Shown: positions 29,201 to 37,935 of the stretch, piece by piece | How positions within the stretch are numbered: position 1 is the first letter of the stretch | Layout of the letters: every line of letters begins with the position of its first letter | NCBI RefSeq assembly: GCF_014858725.1 | Contig: NZ_AQGV01000012.1 | Location: forward strand, 2,480,001 to 2,544,000 | Length of the DNA stretch: 64,000 nt | DNA from: Pseudoalteromonas aurantia 208 | GTDB taxonomy: Bacteria > Pseudomonadota > Gammaproteobacteria > Enterobacterales > Alteromonadaceae | Direction: 5' to 3' | Notes under the pieces: model-generated | What the model was told of the DNA's origin: nothing | Database searches by the model: none | Seen by the model: the letters and a program-made list of their open reading frames with translations, nothing else | Made by a program: the position numbers and the translations under genes

Positions 29201-30946
29201 TTACTTGCTAGAGAAAGCACCGATAGTTAGACGGTCTTGACCTTCAGCTGTGATTTTAGCAGCAGCGAATACCGTTACGTCTTCTTTTGGTACATTAGTT
29301 GTGATTTCAAGTGCAACTTTGAACTGGTCTTTACCTAGTTCAGCAGTTAGCTTCTGAGTGATAACGTCAAGTAGGTTACGTACACCTGGCTTAGCATTCT
29401 CAATAACCACACCTAGAGACTTCCAAGTGTTAGTTTCAGTGTTACCTGCACTACCTTCAACCATATAACGTACAGAGATATCACCTGTTTGAACACCTTT
29501 GTTTGTGTGACGGATGATAGGCTGTGTGTTAGGACCGAATGGGATGTAAGGAACGTTTACAACTGAACCGTTTAGAGTCCACTCAGCAACCGCTGCATCA
29601 GTTACAACGTTAAGTGCTGTATCAGCCGTTGTTGCATCAGCAGTTTTATCATTGATAAGGTTGATGCTTGCTGTATAAGTCGTTTCAGCAAGCGCTACAG
29701 TTGCAGCTGGAGTAGCAGAAGCACCCTTCACTTTGAATGAAATCTGGTGGTACTTATCAAGGTCGGTATCTGCACCAGTGCTGTTAAGTGGAATCGTTAA
29801 CTCAGTCATTGCAGTGTTAAGTGCATACTTTGTTTGATCAGTTGTATCATCACCAGCTACGTTATGCTGACCAATTGGCGCAGCAGTGTTGATGCTGTCA
29901 AATGGTTTATGGTCTATTGCAGATGCAATTTCTGCTGCAGAAAGCTTACCGTCAGTACCTGCGTAATCAGACAACCAAGAGAAGTTACCTTTAACTAAGA
30001 TTGTACCTGACTTTGGCGTTAGGTTACCAAGCGTTGTATCTTCAGATGTTTCAACAACAAATGTGTCTTGCGTTAATGAATCATCAGTCGCAAGGAACGT
30101 GTTTGCAGAGTCTGATGTGTTAGCAGCAAACTGGAAACGTTGCTGTTGAACGTCAACAATACCGTCACCTTTAACATGTACTTTTGCGCTGTACTGCTTT
30201 GCAAGGTTTGCAAGTTTAGCAGCAGGTGTTACATCATACTTAACGTTTGCTGTATTTTGAACTTCAGAAGACACTGAAATTTCAGTTGCACCAGCAGATG
30301 GCGTTACATTAACACCCTCTAAACGTAGGAATTCATTTGCTTTACCATTGTAACCAGTATCAACAGTGAACAAAATTGTGTTACCTACTACACCCAACAG
30401 AGTAAATGTACCTAAACGGTCACCATCAGTTGCGATATTACCATCTGGGCCGTAGCTTTTAAGTGTCGCACCTAAGCTCGATTGAGCATTAACTGTACCA
30501 CCAGTTACAGTGAACGTAATTGTATCTTCTGCTGTGAAACCACCGATACCTGCAATTTGAGTTGCTGAAAGTACAACACCTTTAGCCGCTGCTGATTCAG
30601 CAGAGTACTTAGCTGTTGAAGAAGATACTAGTTCATCTTTAATTACTACTGTACATGCGTCTGTACCAGTGTATGTTACTGAGCTAGCAGTAGTATTCGC
30701 ACCATCAGCGCCTGTGATAGTAATTGTATCGTTTACTGCAGCATTATTAGGAGTGAATGCACCAGTTACGGCAGTCACACTTAAAGTAGTTGCTGCAGTC
30801 GCACAACCATTTACAGCTGCTAGAGCACCAATAGTTGTACCGGCAGCCGTTGCGCCCGCTTCTTTAACATCAACAGATAAAATACCTGCTGTTGCAGTTA
30901 GTGAAGTACCCGCTACAGCTAGCGCTAGTAGAGTTTTCTTAAACAT
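29201..30946 (-). CDS. Exported Ala/Thr-rich protein, candidate S-layer protein
   Basis: The 581-residue protein has a clear Sec signal peptide (MFKKTLLALAVAGTSLTATA, cleavage after residue 20). The mature part is acidic, rich in Ala, Thr, Val and Asn, made of beta-like stretches, with only two Cys, no RTX repeats and no membrane anchor. An upstream in-frame start exists, but ATG 30946 has GGAG nine bases upstream and sits directly before the signal peptide. Codons are strongly biased and a strong terminator follows, fitting a very abundant product. It lies at the end of a type II secretion operon. From general knowledge it resembles the S-layer protein Slr4 described in Pseudoalteromonas; I could not check homology. 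Cargo of the adjacent secretion system is inference. Confidence 0.72.
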   Translation of the reverse strand: MFKKTLLALAVAGTSLTATAGILSVDVKEAGATAAGTTIGALAAVNGCATAATTLSVTAVTGAFTPNNAAVNDTITITGADGANTTASSVTYTGTDACTVVIKDELVSSSTAKYSAESAAAKGVVLSATQIAGIGGFTAEDTITFTVTGGTVNAQSSLGATLKSYGPDGNIATDGDRLGTFTLLGVVGNTILFTVDTGYNGKANEFLRLEGVNVTPSAGATEISVSSEVQNTANVKYDVTPAAKLANLAKQYSAKVHVKGDGIVDVQQQRFQFAANTSDSANTFLATDDSLTQDTFVVETSEDTTLGNLTPKSGTILVKGNFSWLSDYAGTDGKLSAAEIASAIDHKPFDSINTAAPIGQHNVAGDDTTDQTKYALNTAMTELTIPLNSTGADTDLDKYHQISFKVKGASATPAATVALAETTYTASINLINDKTADATTADTALNVVTDAAVAEWTLNGSVVNVPYIPFGPNTQPIIRHTNKGVQTGDISVRYMVEGSAGNTETNTWKSLGVVIENAKPGVRNLLDVITQKLTAELGKDQFKVALEITTNVPKEDVTVFAAAKITAEGQDRLTIGAFSSK

Positions 30947-30961
30947 GTTTTCCATTCTCCA

Positions 30962-31037
30962 AGTTTCATGAAACTGAAATAGATTTCTATTTCGGTCTTT
31001 TTTCATTGTTTTTTTACTTAGGCCGTCACCTAAGTAA
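30962..31037 (-). promoter_or_regulatory. Structured mRNA leader with three consecutive inverted repeats
   Basis: Three perfect inverted repeats lie between the promoter region and the start of the S-layer-like gene. From 5' to 3' on the minus strand they are TTACTTAGG/CCTAAGTAA with a 6-base loop (31014-31037), GAAATAGA/TCTATTTC with a 2-base centre (30976-30993), and the 14-base palindrome AGTTTCATGAAACT (30962-30975). The last ends one base before the Shine-Dalgarno GGAG. Stable 5' hairpins often lengthen the life of abundant outer-surface mRNAs, which is the role I suggest. Confidence 0.6.
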
Positions 31038-31063
31038 CAACCAAACAAGTCAAGTTTAAGCAG

Positions 31064-31091
31064 AGCATACTACTAAAGTCAACCCTGCCAA
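31064..31091 (-). promoter_or_regulatory. Possible promoter of the S-layer-like gene
   Basis: On the minus strand TTGGCA (31091-31086) and TATGCT (31069-31064) are 16 bp apart. This would place the transcript start about 20 bases before the first leader hairpin. A competing candidate is a perfect TATAAT at 31213-31208 with a poor -35. No terminator separates gspD from this gene, so read-through from the secretion operon is also possible. Confidence 0.35.
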
Positions 31092-31239
31092 GCACCTAAC
31101 CGTTCATTAAACAACCATTTATCTAGATTTGTCTAGTGATTGCTGATTAGCTTTCAAGCGAACACTAAACACATCGATTCTAATTCGATTACTTAAATAA
31201 TTCAATGATTATATAAGTAAAGTTTAGTGAAAAACACGG

Positions 31240-33315
31240 TTAGTTTTCGCTTTCGTTAAAACTTAAGTTTTCAAGACTTTTTTGAAATTGTTGCTTTAAT
31301 CCCGACCACTCACTTTGATTATGGATCACTCTGGGAGTCACCAACACCACGAGCTCGGTTTTATCTCCACTGTCAGTGTTCGCGCGGAAAAGGTGTCCTA
31401 AAATTGGCAAATCACCCAAAATTGGCACCTTAGTTTCCTTCTTGGTTCGATTATCACTAATCAATCCTCCCAATATGATGGTTTGGCCACTTTCAGCAAC
31501 GACTTCGGTATTAATCGTTCGCTCAAATACACTTGGGTTAATTGCGCTGGTGGTCCCGACTTCAACCTGGTTAGATATTTTTTGATTAATCGCCATGAGC
31601 ACAACCCCCTGAGCATTTACTGTTGGTGTTACGCCAAGCTCAACACCTGTTTTTCGATACTCAACTTCGGTGGTTTGCTTATCAGTGCCTAACGGATCTG
31701 ACGTTGTTTTACCCACAATCGGAATATCGGTACCGACACTGATAGATGCGGCAACGCCATCACGAACCACCAAGGTTGGTCTTGAAAGTATATTGACCAA
31801 ACTATTCGACTTAAATAAGTTCGCTTGAATATTGCCATCTGCGCCATTGACCAAATACGACAACCCGCCAAATCCTTCACCCATAAATGCGCCTGAAGTG
31901 CCAAGTCCGTAATTGCCATTATTAAGCGCAAACTCGACGCCCTTTTTAAACTCGTCTGTCAATGTTACTTCAGCAATGATCACTTCCAGCATTATTTGTT
32001 TTGGTAAGACGTCGAGTTTTTTTATCAACGGCACTATTTGCTGATAGCGCTCTCCTGAGGTGTGAAAAATAATCGTATTAGAGCGTTCATCAACGACCAT
32101 TTTCAAGCCATCTGATGATGCACTTCTGACCGTTCCAACACCGCTAGGTTGACTGTTTGCTGTATTCTCATTGGCAATACTGGTCGCGCTACTACGACCA
32201 CTATCGGAGCCAATTAAGGCCTCTAAACTCACCCCTAAATCTGCCGCTCGGCTAAATTGCGGCTGATATAAAAAGTACTGCATTTCTGTTGTTTGCAGTG
32301 GTTTATCTATTTGGCTCAACCAAAACATAGCCCTATCAAGCGTCGTTTGTTGGGTGGCAAAAAAGATTAATACACCTTGATTTTCAATTTCGACAACAGA
32401 TAAGGTTGAACGCCCTCGCCCTGAACCATTTGTTGAAATAACAATCCCTTCTTCAGCCAATAAGTCTTTCAGCTTACTCACCGCTGACTTTGTATCAATG
32501 AAAGAGCTCTTGTACGCACCAACCTCTCTTTCGTACAATGAAGGCCTATCCATTAATGCAATGAGGTCCAACGCCCTTAGAATGTCTTGCCTTTTTCCTT
32601 GTATGGTCATTACACCTCGCGGTACATCCGCTTGTGCACTGATCCCCATTAAAACACGTAACGTATTGGCCAAAGAAGCTTGCAAACCATAATCAAACGG
32701 CACAATTTGGTATACATCTAAAGATGTTTGTGGCACATCTTGTGGCTTTTTCCCATAACCATAAACTAGGTTTTTAGACTGTCCTTCTTCTTTTTTATGA
32801 ATGTAGTAAATGCCATCATTGTAGCGAATAACGTAATTACGCTCTGATAACAGTTTTTCTGTTAGCGTAAATAGCTTTCTTGAGCTAATTTTTTCTTGCA
32901 AATTTAACGTGACAGGGTTGCTACTTTGTTTAACGTCATCATCAATAACATAACTAACCTTGAGCTGCTCTCCCATAACTTGATGTAAATAGTCAGCTAA
33001 AGGTAATTCGTCCGCCGAAATTGTCAGAGAATTTGAAGCATCAAATGAGTGTAAAATATCCTCAGCTGTCTTCAGGTTCGTCTGGTTCAACTTAAAAGGC
33101 GGTATATACTTATACTTTACAGCGTGCTCTTCTTCTGGACTTTCAGTCGCGATAAGCTCAGCGTTCACCACATCAACCTGCTCAGAAGTATTCCGAAGGT
33201 AAGACGAAGGTGATTCAAAATTGCTGTCAATTTTTTGAGTACTCGAACATCCCACTAAAAATAGTGTCAACGCACTACTCATTAATAATGTTCGGTTATG
33301 TAGTTTCATCTGCAC
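31240..33315 (-). CDS. gspD: Type II secretion outer-membrane secretin (lipoprotein)
   Basis: The 691-residue secretin has a lipoprotein signal peptide ending LVGC (C23). Periplasmic N domains follow (about 90-370, including VPFDYGLQASLANTLRVLMG and DVPRGVMTIQGKRQDILRALDLIALMD). The C-terminal secretin domain shows MLEVIIAEVTLTDEF, ISVGTDIPIVGKTTSDP, a V/I-rich gate region and VPILGDLPILGHLFR. Being a lipoprotein it may reach the outer membrane without a separate pilotin. The start is GTG 33315, or ATG 33309. It is the last gene of the gsp operon, 3 bp after the GspC/GspN-like gene, and is followed by the candidate cargo gene. Secretin placed last recalls the xps order of Xanthomonas rather than the usual C-D-E order. 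Confidence 0.9.
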   Translation of the reverse strand: MQMKLHNRTLLMSSALTLFLVGCSSTQKIDSNFESPSSYLRNTSEQVDVVNAELIATESPEEEHAVKYKYIPPFKLNQTNLKTAEDILHSFDASNSLTISADELPLADYLHQVMGEQLKVSYVIDDDVKQSSNPVTLNLQEKISSRKLFTLTEKLLSERNYVIRYNDGIYYIHKKEEGQSKNLVYGYGKKPQDVPQTSLDVYQIVPFDYGLQASLANTLRVLMGISAQADVPRGVMTIQGKRQDILRALDLIALMDRPSLYEREVGAYKSSFIDTKSAVSKLKDLLAEEGIVISTNGSGRGRSTLSVVEIENQGVLIFFATQQTTLDRAMFWLSQIDKPLQTTEMQYFLYQPQFSRAADLGVSLEALIGSDSGRSSATSIANENTANSQPSGVGTVRSASSDGLKMVVDERSNTIIFHTSGERYQQIVPLIKKLDVLPKQIMLEVIIAEVTLTDEFKKGVEFALNNGNYGLGTSGAFMGEGFGGLSYLVNGADGNIQANLFKSNSLVNILSRPTLVVRDGVAASISVGTDIPIVGKTTSDPLGTDKQTTEVEYRKTGVELGVTPTVNAQGVVLMAINQKISNQVEVGTTSAINPSVFERTINTEVVAESGQTIILGGLISDNRTKKETKVPILGDLPILGHLFRANTDSGDKTELVVLVTPRVIHNQSEWSGLKQQFQKSLENLSFNESEN

Positions 33316-33317
33316 AA

Positions 33318-33869
33318 TTATTTACCTTTTTCACGATTCGCAGGCTTATACATGGTCAACACGACCTTTTGCTGAGAATCACCTTTTTTTATTTCAATTT
33401 GAGTATTAGATATATAAGTCCAGATATATCCAAAAATTTTATCCGATTCATTGAACCTAAAAATTTCCTCATTATTATTTTTTAAATCTAGCACGTTTAT
33501 TAACAAGGAAACTTGTTGGTGAGATGCAACCTGCCTATTAATAACCGCTTTTAAAGTAAGTCGCTTATCATCGACAAAAACCTCTTGTAATACCCCAGAT
33601 TGCGCGCTTTGCTCTTCTTGACTTAGCGATTTCACTGTATCAGTTTCTTCGACAGCTTCACTTTCAAGATATGCATCATACTTTGCATAAACCGCCTGAC
33701 GGTGCGCGTCACTAATAGCGCTAGCTCGGTAATTCAGATCAGGCTCACTAATCATTTTAAAATGTTGTTGTTTGCCTTCATGCGAAAATCTTAACACGCC
33801 ATCGATAACACACAGCAAAGACATGACAGAAACGCTCAAAACAACAACGGGTGAACGCCAATTTATCAC
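33318..33869 (-). CDS. Type II secretion inner-membrane protein in GspC/GspN position
   Basis: The 183-residue protein has one N-terminal membrane segment (about 8-24), a linker, and a C-terminal beta-rich domain (about 95-175: VFVDDKRLTLKAVINRQVASHQQVSLLINV). The layout is like GspC's HR domain or PilP/GspN. It shows no PDZ domain and is shorter than typical GspC. It starts at GTG 33869 with GGAG eight bases upstream, overlaps the GspM-like gene by 4 bp, and lies 3 bp ahead of gspD. I infer that it links the inner-membrane platform to the secretin N domains. Family assignment rests on position and topology. Confidence 0.6.
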   Translation of the reverse strand: MINWRSPVVVLSVSVMSLLCVIDGVLRFSHEGKQQHFKMISEPDLNYRASAISDAHRQAVYAKYDAYLESEAVEETDTVKSLSQEEQSAQSGVLQEVFVDDKRLTLKAVINRQVASHQQVSLLINVLDLKNNNEEIFRFNESDKIFGYIWTYISNTQIEIKKGDSQQKVVLTMYKPANREKGK

Positions 33870-34426
33870 TGTGAACGCTCCTTAAATTCAAAAAATGCAA
33901 TTCGAACTGATACACTGACTCGGCCAAGACCACCTGCTCGCTGACGCATTAAATTAAAGTTAAACGCTTCATACTCCAATACCTGAGGAAGTTGGGCTAA
34001 ATCTAAAAAGAATGCCACCGCATTTTGCGTATCACCACTAAAATGTAAAGACAACTGATGTTTAGTTATTTGCGAGTTTGGAAAAGTATAAGAATTTTGC
34101 CAGCCTATACTATTGCTACTCAACGTCCGCTCTTTTAATAGCAATTCTAATTTTTTTTGTAATTCTAACTTTAATTTCTCACTTGTAGACTCTTGGAAGA
34201 AATGTGTTTTGATGCGATTAATAGCGTCATTATAAAGCTGTCTTGACTCTTCGAGTGGAGACTCATTATCTAATAATAAAGCTGACTTTGTGACTTTATT
34301 TGCCAGTAGTGTATTGCTTGCATATAAGCTCTCTTGCCAGCTATACCAAGGTAACAATACAAACTTAATTAATACCAGTAAGGCAATAAATAACAAAGGT
34401 AATTTGTGCTTTTGTAATTCATTCAT
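33866..34426 (-). CDS. gspM: GspM/PilO-like type II secretion assembly-platform protein
   Basis: The 186-residue bitopic protein has a short cytoplasmic N-terminus, one membrane helix (about 9-27), a helical coiled-coil region (about 45-100) and a C-terminal ferredoxin-like domain (HQLSLHFSGDTQNAVAFFLDLAQLPQVLEYEAFNFNL). This is the GspM/PilO layout; the QHxLxLxFxGx pattern is typical of PilO-like domains. ATG overlaps the GspL stop as ATGA. It should pair with GspL in the inner-membrane platform that connects to the GspE ATPase. Confidence 0.75.
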   Translation of the reverse strand: MNELQKHKLPLLFIALLVLIKFVLLPWYSWQESLYASNTLLANKVTKSALLLDNESPLEESRQLYNDAINRIKTHFFQESTSEKLKLELQKKLELLLKERTLSSNSIGWQNSYTFPNSQITKHQLSLHFSGDTQNAVAFFLDLAQLPQVLEYEAFNFNLMRQRAGGLGRVSVSVRIAFFEFKERSQ

Positions 34427-35526
34427 GGCACTTGTACCTCTTCGTTATTTCCTTCTCTAAGCACAAAGCTGATTGTAAACCTCTCTCCCGTGCGAGACTT
34501 AGAGATAGGTGTATCAAACTTTGCATCGCTTACAAATGCCAACGCACTAAACTTTTCAAGTGTTTGTGTCGCACTCTTAGCCTCAGCTCTGAAGGTAAAC
34601 CTCTTGCCGTTGAGATTAATGCTATCAACATCAAGCGTTGCAAAAAATGGCGCCATAACTTCCCATAAATTATCTATCGAGTATCGCTGTTCGACAAATG
34701 ATTTTAATGAACCATAAAGCTCTACTTGCTCATTTAGCTCACTTTGAAGTGCAAAGGTATTTTTTATTGTGCCAGATTGCTGGCTTAATTGTTGTTTCAA
34801 AGAATGTTCTTGAAATAATAACATCCCTGATACAACGGACATATACACCACCAATACTAAACTAATAGGCAGTAAGGCGTTTTGAAGCAAGGCCTTTAAA
34901 TTAAAAGCTTTTTGTTTTGGGGTAAATAAAATCAACCATTTCACAAGCTCAAGGTTAACACATGGTAATATTGCGTTGGCTTTGTTGCTCCATGATAAAG
35001 ACCGTTCATTAGGAGCACTAGTCCCTATTGCTACTTGAAACCGCTCGACCGAATTGATCAAACCAACCTTTGGTGCATAATAAAGTCGCTTAGCCAGCTT
35101 AGTCAGGTAAAAGTAGTGGCTGTCTTTTTTGTGTTCAACAGTCAAAATGCTGTCTTCATCCACAAACTTATCTAACATCAAAAGCTCTGGCAACATAAAC
35201 CAAGCTTCAGGCACACCCGCTTGAAAGCGGTAGTGCGTTACTTCAGCACCTTTTTTTGTAATGCTATTGATCATGTAGTGATCAGACGGCATTTTTTTTA
35301 ATGCAAGGAGCCCTTTCAGTTCTTTTTTATTCACTATTGGATATGACTGTAACTCACTTAAAACAAAATCAGGCGATACAATCAGCAGTTTTACTTTAGT
35401 GGATTCTGCGGGTTCAAGTACTACGTTCCCAACATTATCGACTTTAAATTTGTATAAGCGCCCATTAAAATAATGCACATGAGATGCAATTTTTTCTTTG
35501 ATAAAAAGTTTAATTCTTGAAATCAC
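34423..35526 (-). CDS. gspL: GspL-like type II secretion platform protein
   Basis: The 367-residue protein has a cytoplasmic actin-like part of about 210 residues, one membrane helix (about 213-235, LLQNALLPISLVLVVYMSVVSG) and a periplasmic coiled coil plus ferredoxin-like domain. GspL has this order and binds GspE through the cytoplasmic part. The sequence is far from well-known GspL proteins, so the call leans on topology and its place between gspK and gspM. The start is GTG 35526, about nine bases after an AAGG site, 5 bp after gspK. Confidence 0.72.
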   Translation of the reverse strand: MISRIKLFIKEKIASHVHYFNGRLYKFKVDNVGNVVLEPAESTKVKLLIVSPDFVLSELQSYPIVNKKELKGLLALKKMPSDHYMINSITKKGAEVTHYRFQAGVPEAWFMLPELLMLDKFVDEDSILTVEHKKDSHYFYLTKLAKRLYYAPKVGLINSVERFQVAIGTSAPNERSLSWSNKANAILPCVNLELVKWLILFTPKQKAFNLKALLQNALLPISLVLVVYMSVVSGMLLFQEHSLKQQLSQQSGTIKNTFALQSELNEQVELYGSLKSFVEQRYSIDNLWEVMAPFFATLDVDSINLNGKRFTFRAEAKSATQTLEKFSALAFVSDAKFDTPISKSRTGERFTISFVLREGNNEEVQVP

Positions 35527-35531
35527 ACTAC

Positions 35532-36407
35532 TTAACCTTTTTCAAAAAGTGTATTTATTGGCTCTAAGCGTTCTTTGACATACCTCTTTAAACTAATAAT
35601 ATAACTCTTAGTTACTGTGGATTGCCCTACGTTTGCGGTTAACTCAATTTTTAATGAGGTGCTTGGGTAAAGGTGTGTGTCAATATCAATTTTCGTTCCT
35701 GTAATTTTTCTATACTCTAAGGGGGAGATATCTCGCCTTAATCGTAATTCTAATAATTGTTGTGTACTTGCCTCGCCAACCTCTGCAATAAGTAACTCTT
35801 TACTTGCCGTTAGCGGGTTAAAAGAACCGTTGTAATAGATAGTCAAATTACGATACAAAACTGCCTTTTCTATAGGCGTTAAGTCAATGAGCATTTCTAA
35901 ATCTGTCAGGTCAGTGATATACCCATTTCTAACATTTATTACGCCATTACCCTCAAAGCCATTAGGACGAGGGATATTATCAATATCCTGCCAGTCTAAC
36001 AAGCGCGCTATAATTAAGCTAACTCGCTGGTAACTAATCCCCTGTGCAAGCAATAGCCGCTCTAATCTGGATGAATCTAAATAATGAAGTCCAATTTTTC
36101 CAGCCAAATCTTGAATTTTCACTGTTATATTTTCAGACAGTTGAAAAGGGTGATCAAAGAAATTCCACTGAGCTGTAATAGCATTGCCACCATCACTTAC
36201 ACTAAGCCGAGCTCGCTCATAGGTAAACAATGTAAAGAGCAATTCGCTATATCCACTATGTAATAGTAACTCTGCTTGCGCTTTGTCATTAGCCCACGAT
36301 GCCATCTCAACTTGGTCACGAGTACTTTTTGATACATAAAGTGCAAATGTACTGAGTATTGCACACAAAACCAGCACCTGGATCAGTGCGATACCCCGAT
36401 ATTTCAC
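35532..36407 (-). CDS. gspK: Minor pseudopilin GspK
   Basis: The 291-residue protein has a prepilin signal ending RG before IALIQVLVLCAILSTFALYV. As in other GspK proteins the usual Glu at +5 is absent (Gln here). The large helical insert domain follows, with DLAGKIGLHYLDSSRLERLL, ARLLDWQDIDNIPRPNG and ITDLTDLEMLIDLT, all close to the GspK family. GspK caps the pseudopilus tip with GspI and GspJ. The start is GTG 36407, overlapping gspJ by four bases (GTGA). Confidence 0.9.
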   Translation of the reverse strand: MKYRGIALIQVLVLCAILSTFALYVSKSTRDQVEMASWANDKAQAELLLHSGYSELLFTLFTYERARLSVSDGGNAITAQWNFFDHPFQLSENITVKIQDLAGKIGLHYLDSSRLERLLLAQGISYQRVSLIIARLLDWQDIDNIPRPNGFEGNGVINVRNGYITDLTDLEMLIDLTPIEKAVLYRNLTIYYNGSFNPLTASKELLIAEVGEASTQQLLELRLRRDISPLEYRKITGTKIDIDTHLYPSTSLKIELTANVGQSTVTKSYIISLKRYVKERLEPINTLFEKG

Positions 36408-37093
36408 TGAGAGTTATCCAAATACGGCGTTAGGTAACGCAATGTATTTTTATCTAACGCGATTGTAAATAACAGATCCTTACCTTCTTTTTTCATTAAT
36501 ACCGCGATCTCTTCAGGTAACTGTTGTGTGTCAATTCCCGAGTATGAGCTGCGCCAACTCGCAGACTTACCACGCGGTCTTTCTTCCGATTTTTGTAAGA
36601 TGCTATCCCAACCTAAATAGTTAAACTTGATATCGCTCAAGTCCCGAAATATTACATACTCTTTGTCAAATCTAATTTCCTGTTCGGTAAACTTAAGCAA
36701 AAATGCCTCTGTCGACTTACTTTGGTATACTAGTTGTAATAACCCATTGCTTTGCTTTTCAACCGAGAGTTTAAATATTTCAGGGTAACTTTGTTGCATT
36801 AGCCCGACTTTAGAAATACTCAATAGTGAAGTCTCGCTGCCTTCAAATATAAAACCCGGTTTCCTTCCCTGAGCCTCATTAACCACAATAAAAGGCTGAA
36901 TACCTGTCAACGTATTTTCAAATAATGTCAACTGACGCCCAAAGTGTCTATTGCTATTAAATTGACCAATTTCATTTTGCCACCTTTGTGCCAACAGCTG
37001 ATAACTATAGTTACCAACCAACAAAATACCTGACAAAATACTAATGGCGATTAGCAGCTCAATTAAAGTAAAACCTTGGGGTTTAATTTTCAT
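36404..37093 (-). CDS. gspJ: Minor pseudopilin GspJ
   Basis: The 229-residue protein begins MKIKPQG followed by FTLIELLIAISILSGILLV, a standard prepilin peptidase site with Glu at +5. Length and the C-terminal LPEEIAVLMKKEGKDLLFTIAL region match GspJ. The frame is open to 37138, but ATG 37093 sits at the correct distance from the cleavage site and overlaps gspI by 11 bp. It should join GspI and GspK in the tip complex. Confidence 0.86.
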   Translation of the reverse strand: MKIKPQGFTLIELLIAISILSGILLVGNYSYQLLAQRWQNEIGQFNSNRHFGRQLTLFENTLTGIQPFIVVNEAQGRKPGFIFEGSETSLLSISKVGLMQQSYPEIFKLSVEKQSNGLLQLVYQSKSTEAFLLKFTEQEIRFDKEYVIFRDLSDIKFNYLGWDSILQKSEERPRGKSASWRSSYSGIDTQQLPEEIAVLMKKEGKDLLFTIALDKNTLRYLTPYLDNSQ

Positions 37094-37520
37094 TCCAACT
37101 GACTTCTTTAAATTGATATTCTCGAGAATAATTATCAAGTTTGAACACAGCCGTTATATTCCACAAAAAGTACTTATTATTTTGCTTTTCATGTTTTCCC
37201 AAATCAAAGCTATAGAGAGGTGGTGGGGGCTTATAGCTTACTCTCACTGCCTGCCAATTTACTTCTACGCCCCAGAAGTAGTTTTTCCCCGATAAATCAG
37301 TAATATTCCCCTGCGTCCTTGACCTAACATTATATCGAATCTGTTTAATTGCAATGGGTAATATATTGCTAATTTCTATATGACGGTTGGATTTTTCGCT
37401 AGCTACCAGGCTGCCACTGTACAATAAGCTTATTGAGGCAATGGTTGCAAACAAAATCATACTCGCCACAAGCACCTCTATAAGCGTAAAGCCTTTAGAT
37501 ACCGGCTTAAGGTTCCTCAT
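37083..37520 (-). CDS. gspI: Minor pseudopilin GspI
   Basis: The 145-residue protein has the prepilin site SKG before FTLIEVLVASMILFATIASISLLYSGS, followed by ISNILPIAIKQIRYNVRSRTQG and a small beta domain. Its length and position between gspH and gspJ identify it as GspI, the nucleator of the pseudopilus tip. It overlaps gspH by 14 bp. Confidence 0.83.
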   Translation of the reverse strand: MRNLKPVSKGFTLIEVLVASMILFATIASISLLYSGSLVASEKSNRHIEISNILPIAIKQIRYNVRSRTQGNITDLSGKNYFWGVEVNWQAVRVSYKPPPPLYSFDLGKHEKQNNKYFLWNITAVFKLDNYSREYQFKEVSWNEN

Positions 37521-37929
37521 TGCTCACCTCATGAACCCCATTGACCGCCTCACCTAACTCAACCTTCACTTGTTTTTCACCAGACTGTAAATCGACATTA
37601 TCAGGGGAAATAAAACCATTAGAATTAATATACAGAGATTGCGCAGGAAAGTTTAAGTGCTCAAACGTATGCTGGTAAAGCCGAGTCTCATTATTAGGGC
37701 TTGCAACGGTGATACTGCTTCCTGTGAGTGTGACAATCAATTCAATTTGACGAATATATGCATCATACCCAGCTTTCTTTAAGAGGCTTTTAAACTGAAG
37801 CGTCTCTGACTTTCGCTCTGTTCTTTCGATTGCATCAATAGTAAATGGGCCCACAAAGCCTATCAATAATGAGACAACCGTCATTACGATCATTATTTCT
37901 ATTAGTGTGTAGCCTAGACTCTTTTGCAT
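37507..37929 (-). CDS. gspH: Minor pseudopilin GspH
   Basis: The 140-residue protein has the prepilin site SLG before YTLIEIMIVMTVVSLLIGFVGP (Glu at +5) and a beta-rich C-terminal domain. It follows gspF by 6 bp and overlaps gspI. In length and position it matches GspH, which links the tip complex to the GspG rod. The globular part is diverged, so assignment to GspH rather than another minor pseudopilin rests partly on order. Confidence 0.78.
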   Translation of the reverse strand: MQKSLGYTLIEIMIVMTVVSLLIGFVGPFTIDAIERTERKSETLQFKSLLKKAGYDAYIRQIELIVTLTGSSITVASPNNETRLYQHTFEHLNFPAQSLYINSNGFISPDNVDLQSGEKQVKVELGEAVNGVHEVSNEEP

Positions 37930-37935
37930 CTTAAC

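Noticed and set aside
29201..30946. Type I secreted RTX-like surface protein
   Set aside because: It has a cleavable N-terminal signal peptide and no GGxGxD repeats; no ABC transporter or membrane fusion protein is nearby.
30962..31037. CRISPR array or IS-end repeats
   Set aside because: The three inverted repeats differ in sequence and are not direct repeats with spacers; there is no transposase or target duplication.
31049..33000. MSHA-pilus biogenesis locus instead of a type II secretion system
   Set aside because: A GspG with the DPWGNEY block, a GspK with its insert domain and H-I-J-K order are type II hallmarks; no MshA-type major pilin or MshH-like genes are present.
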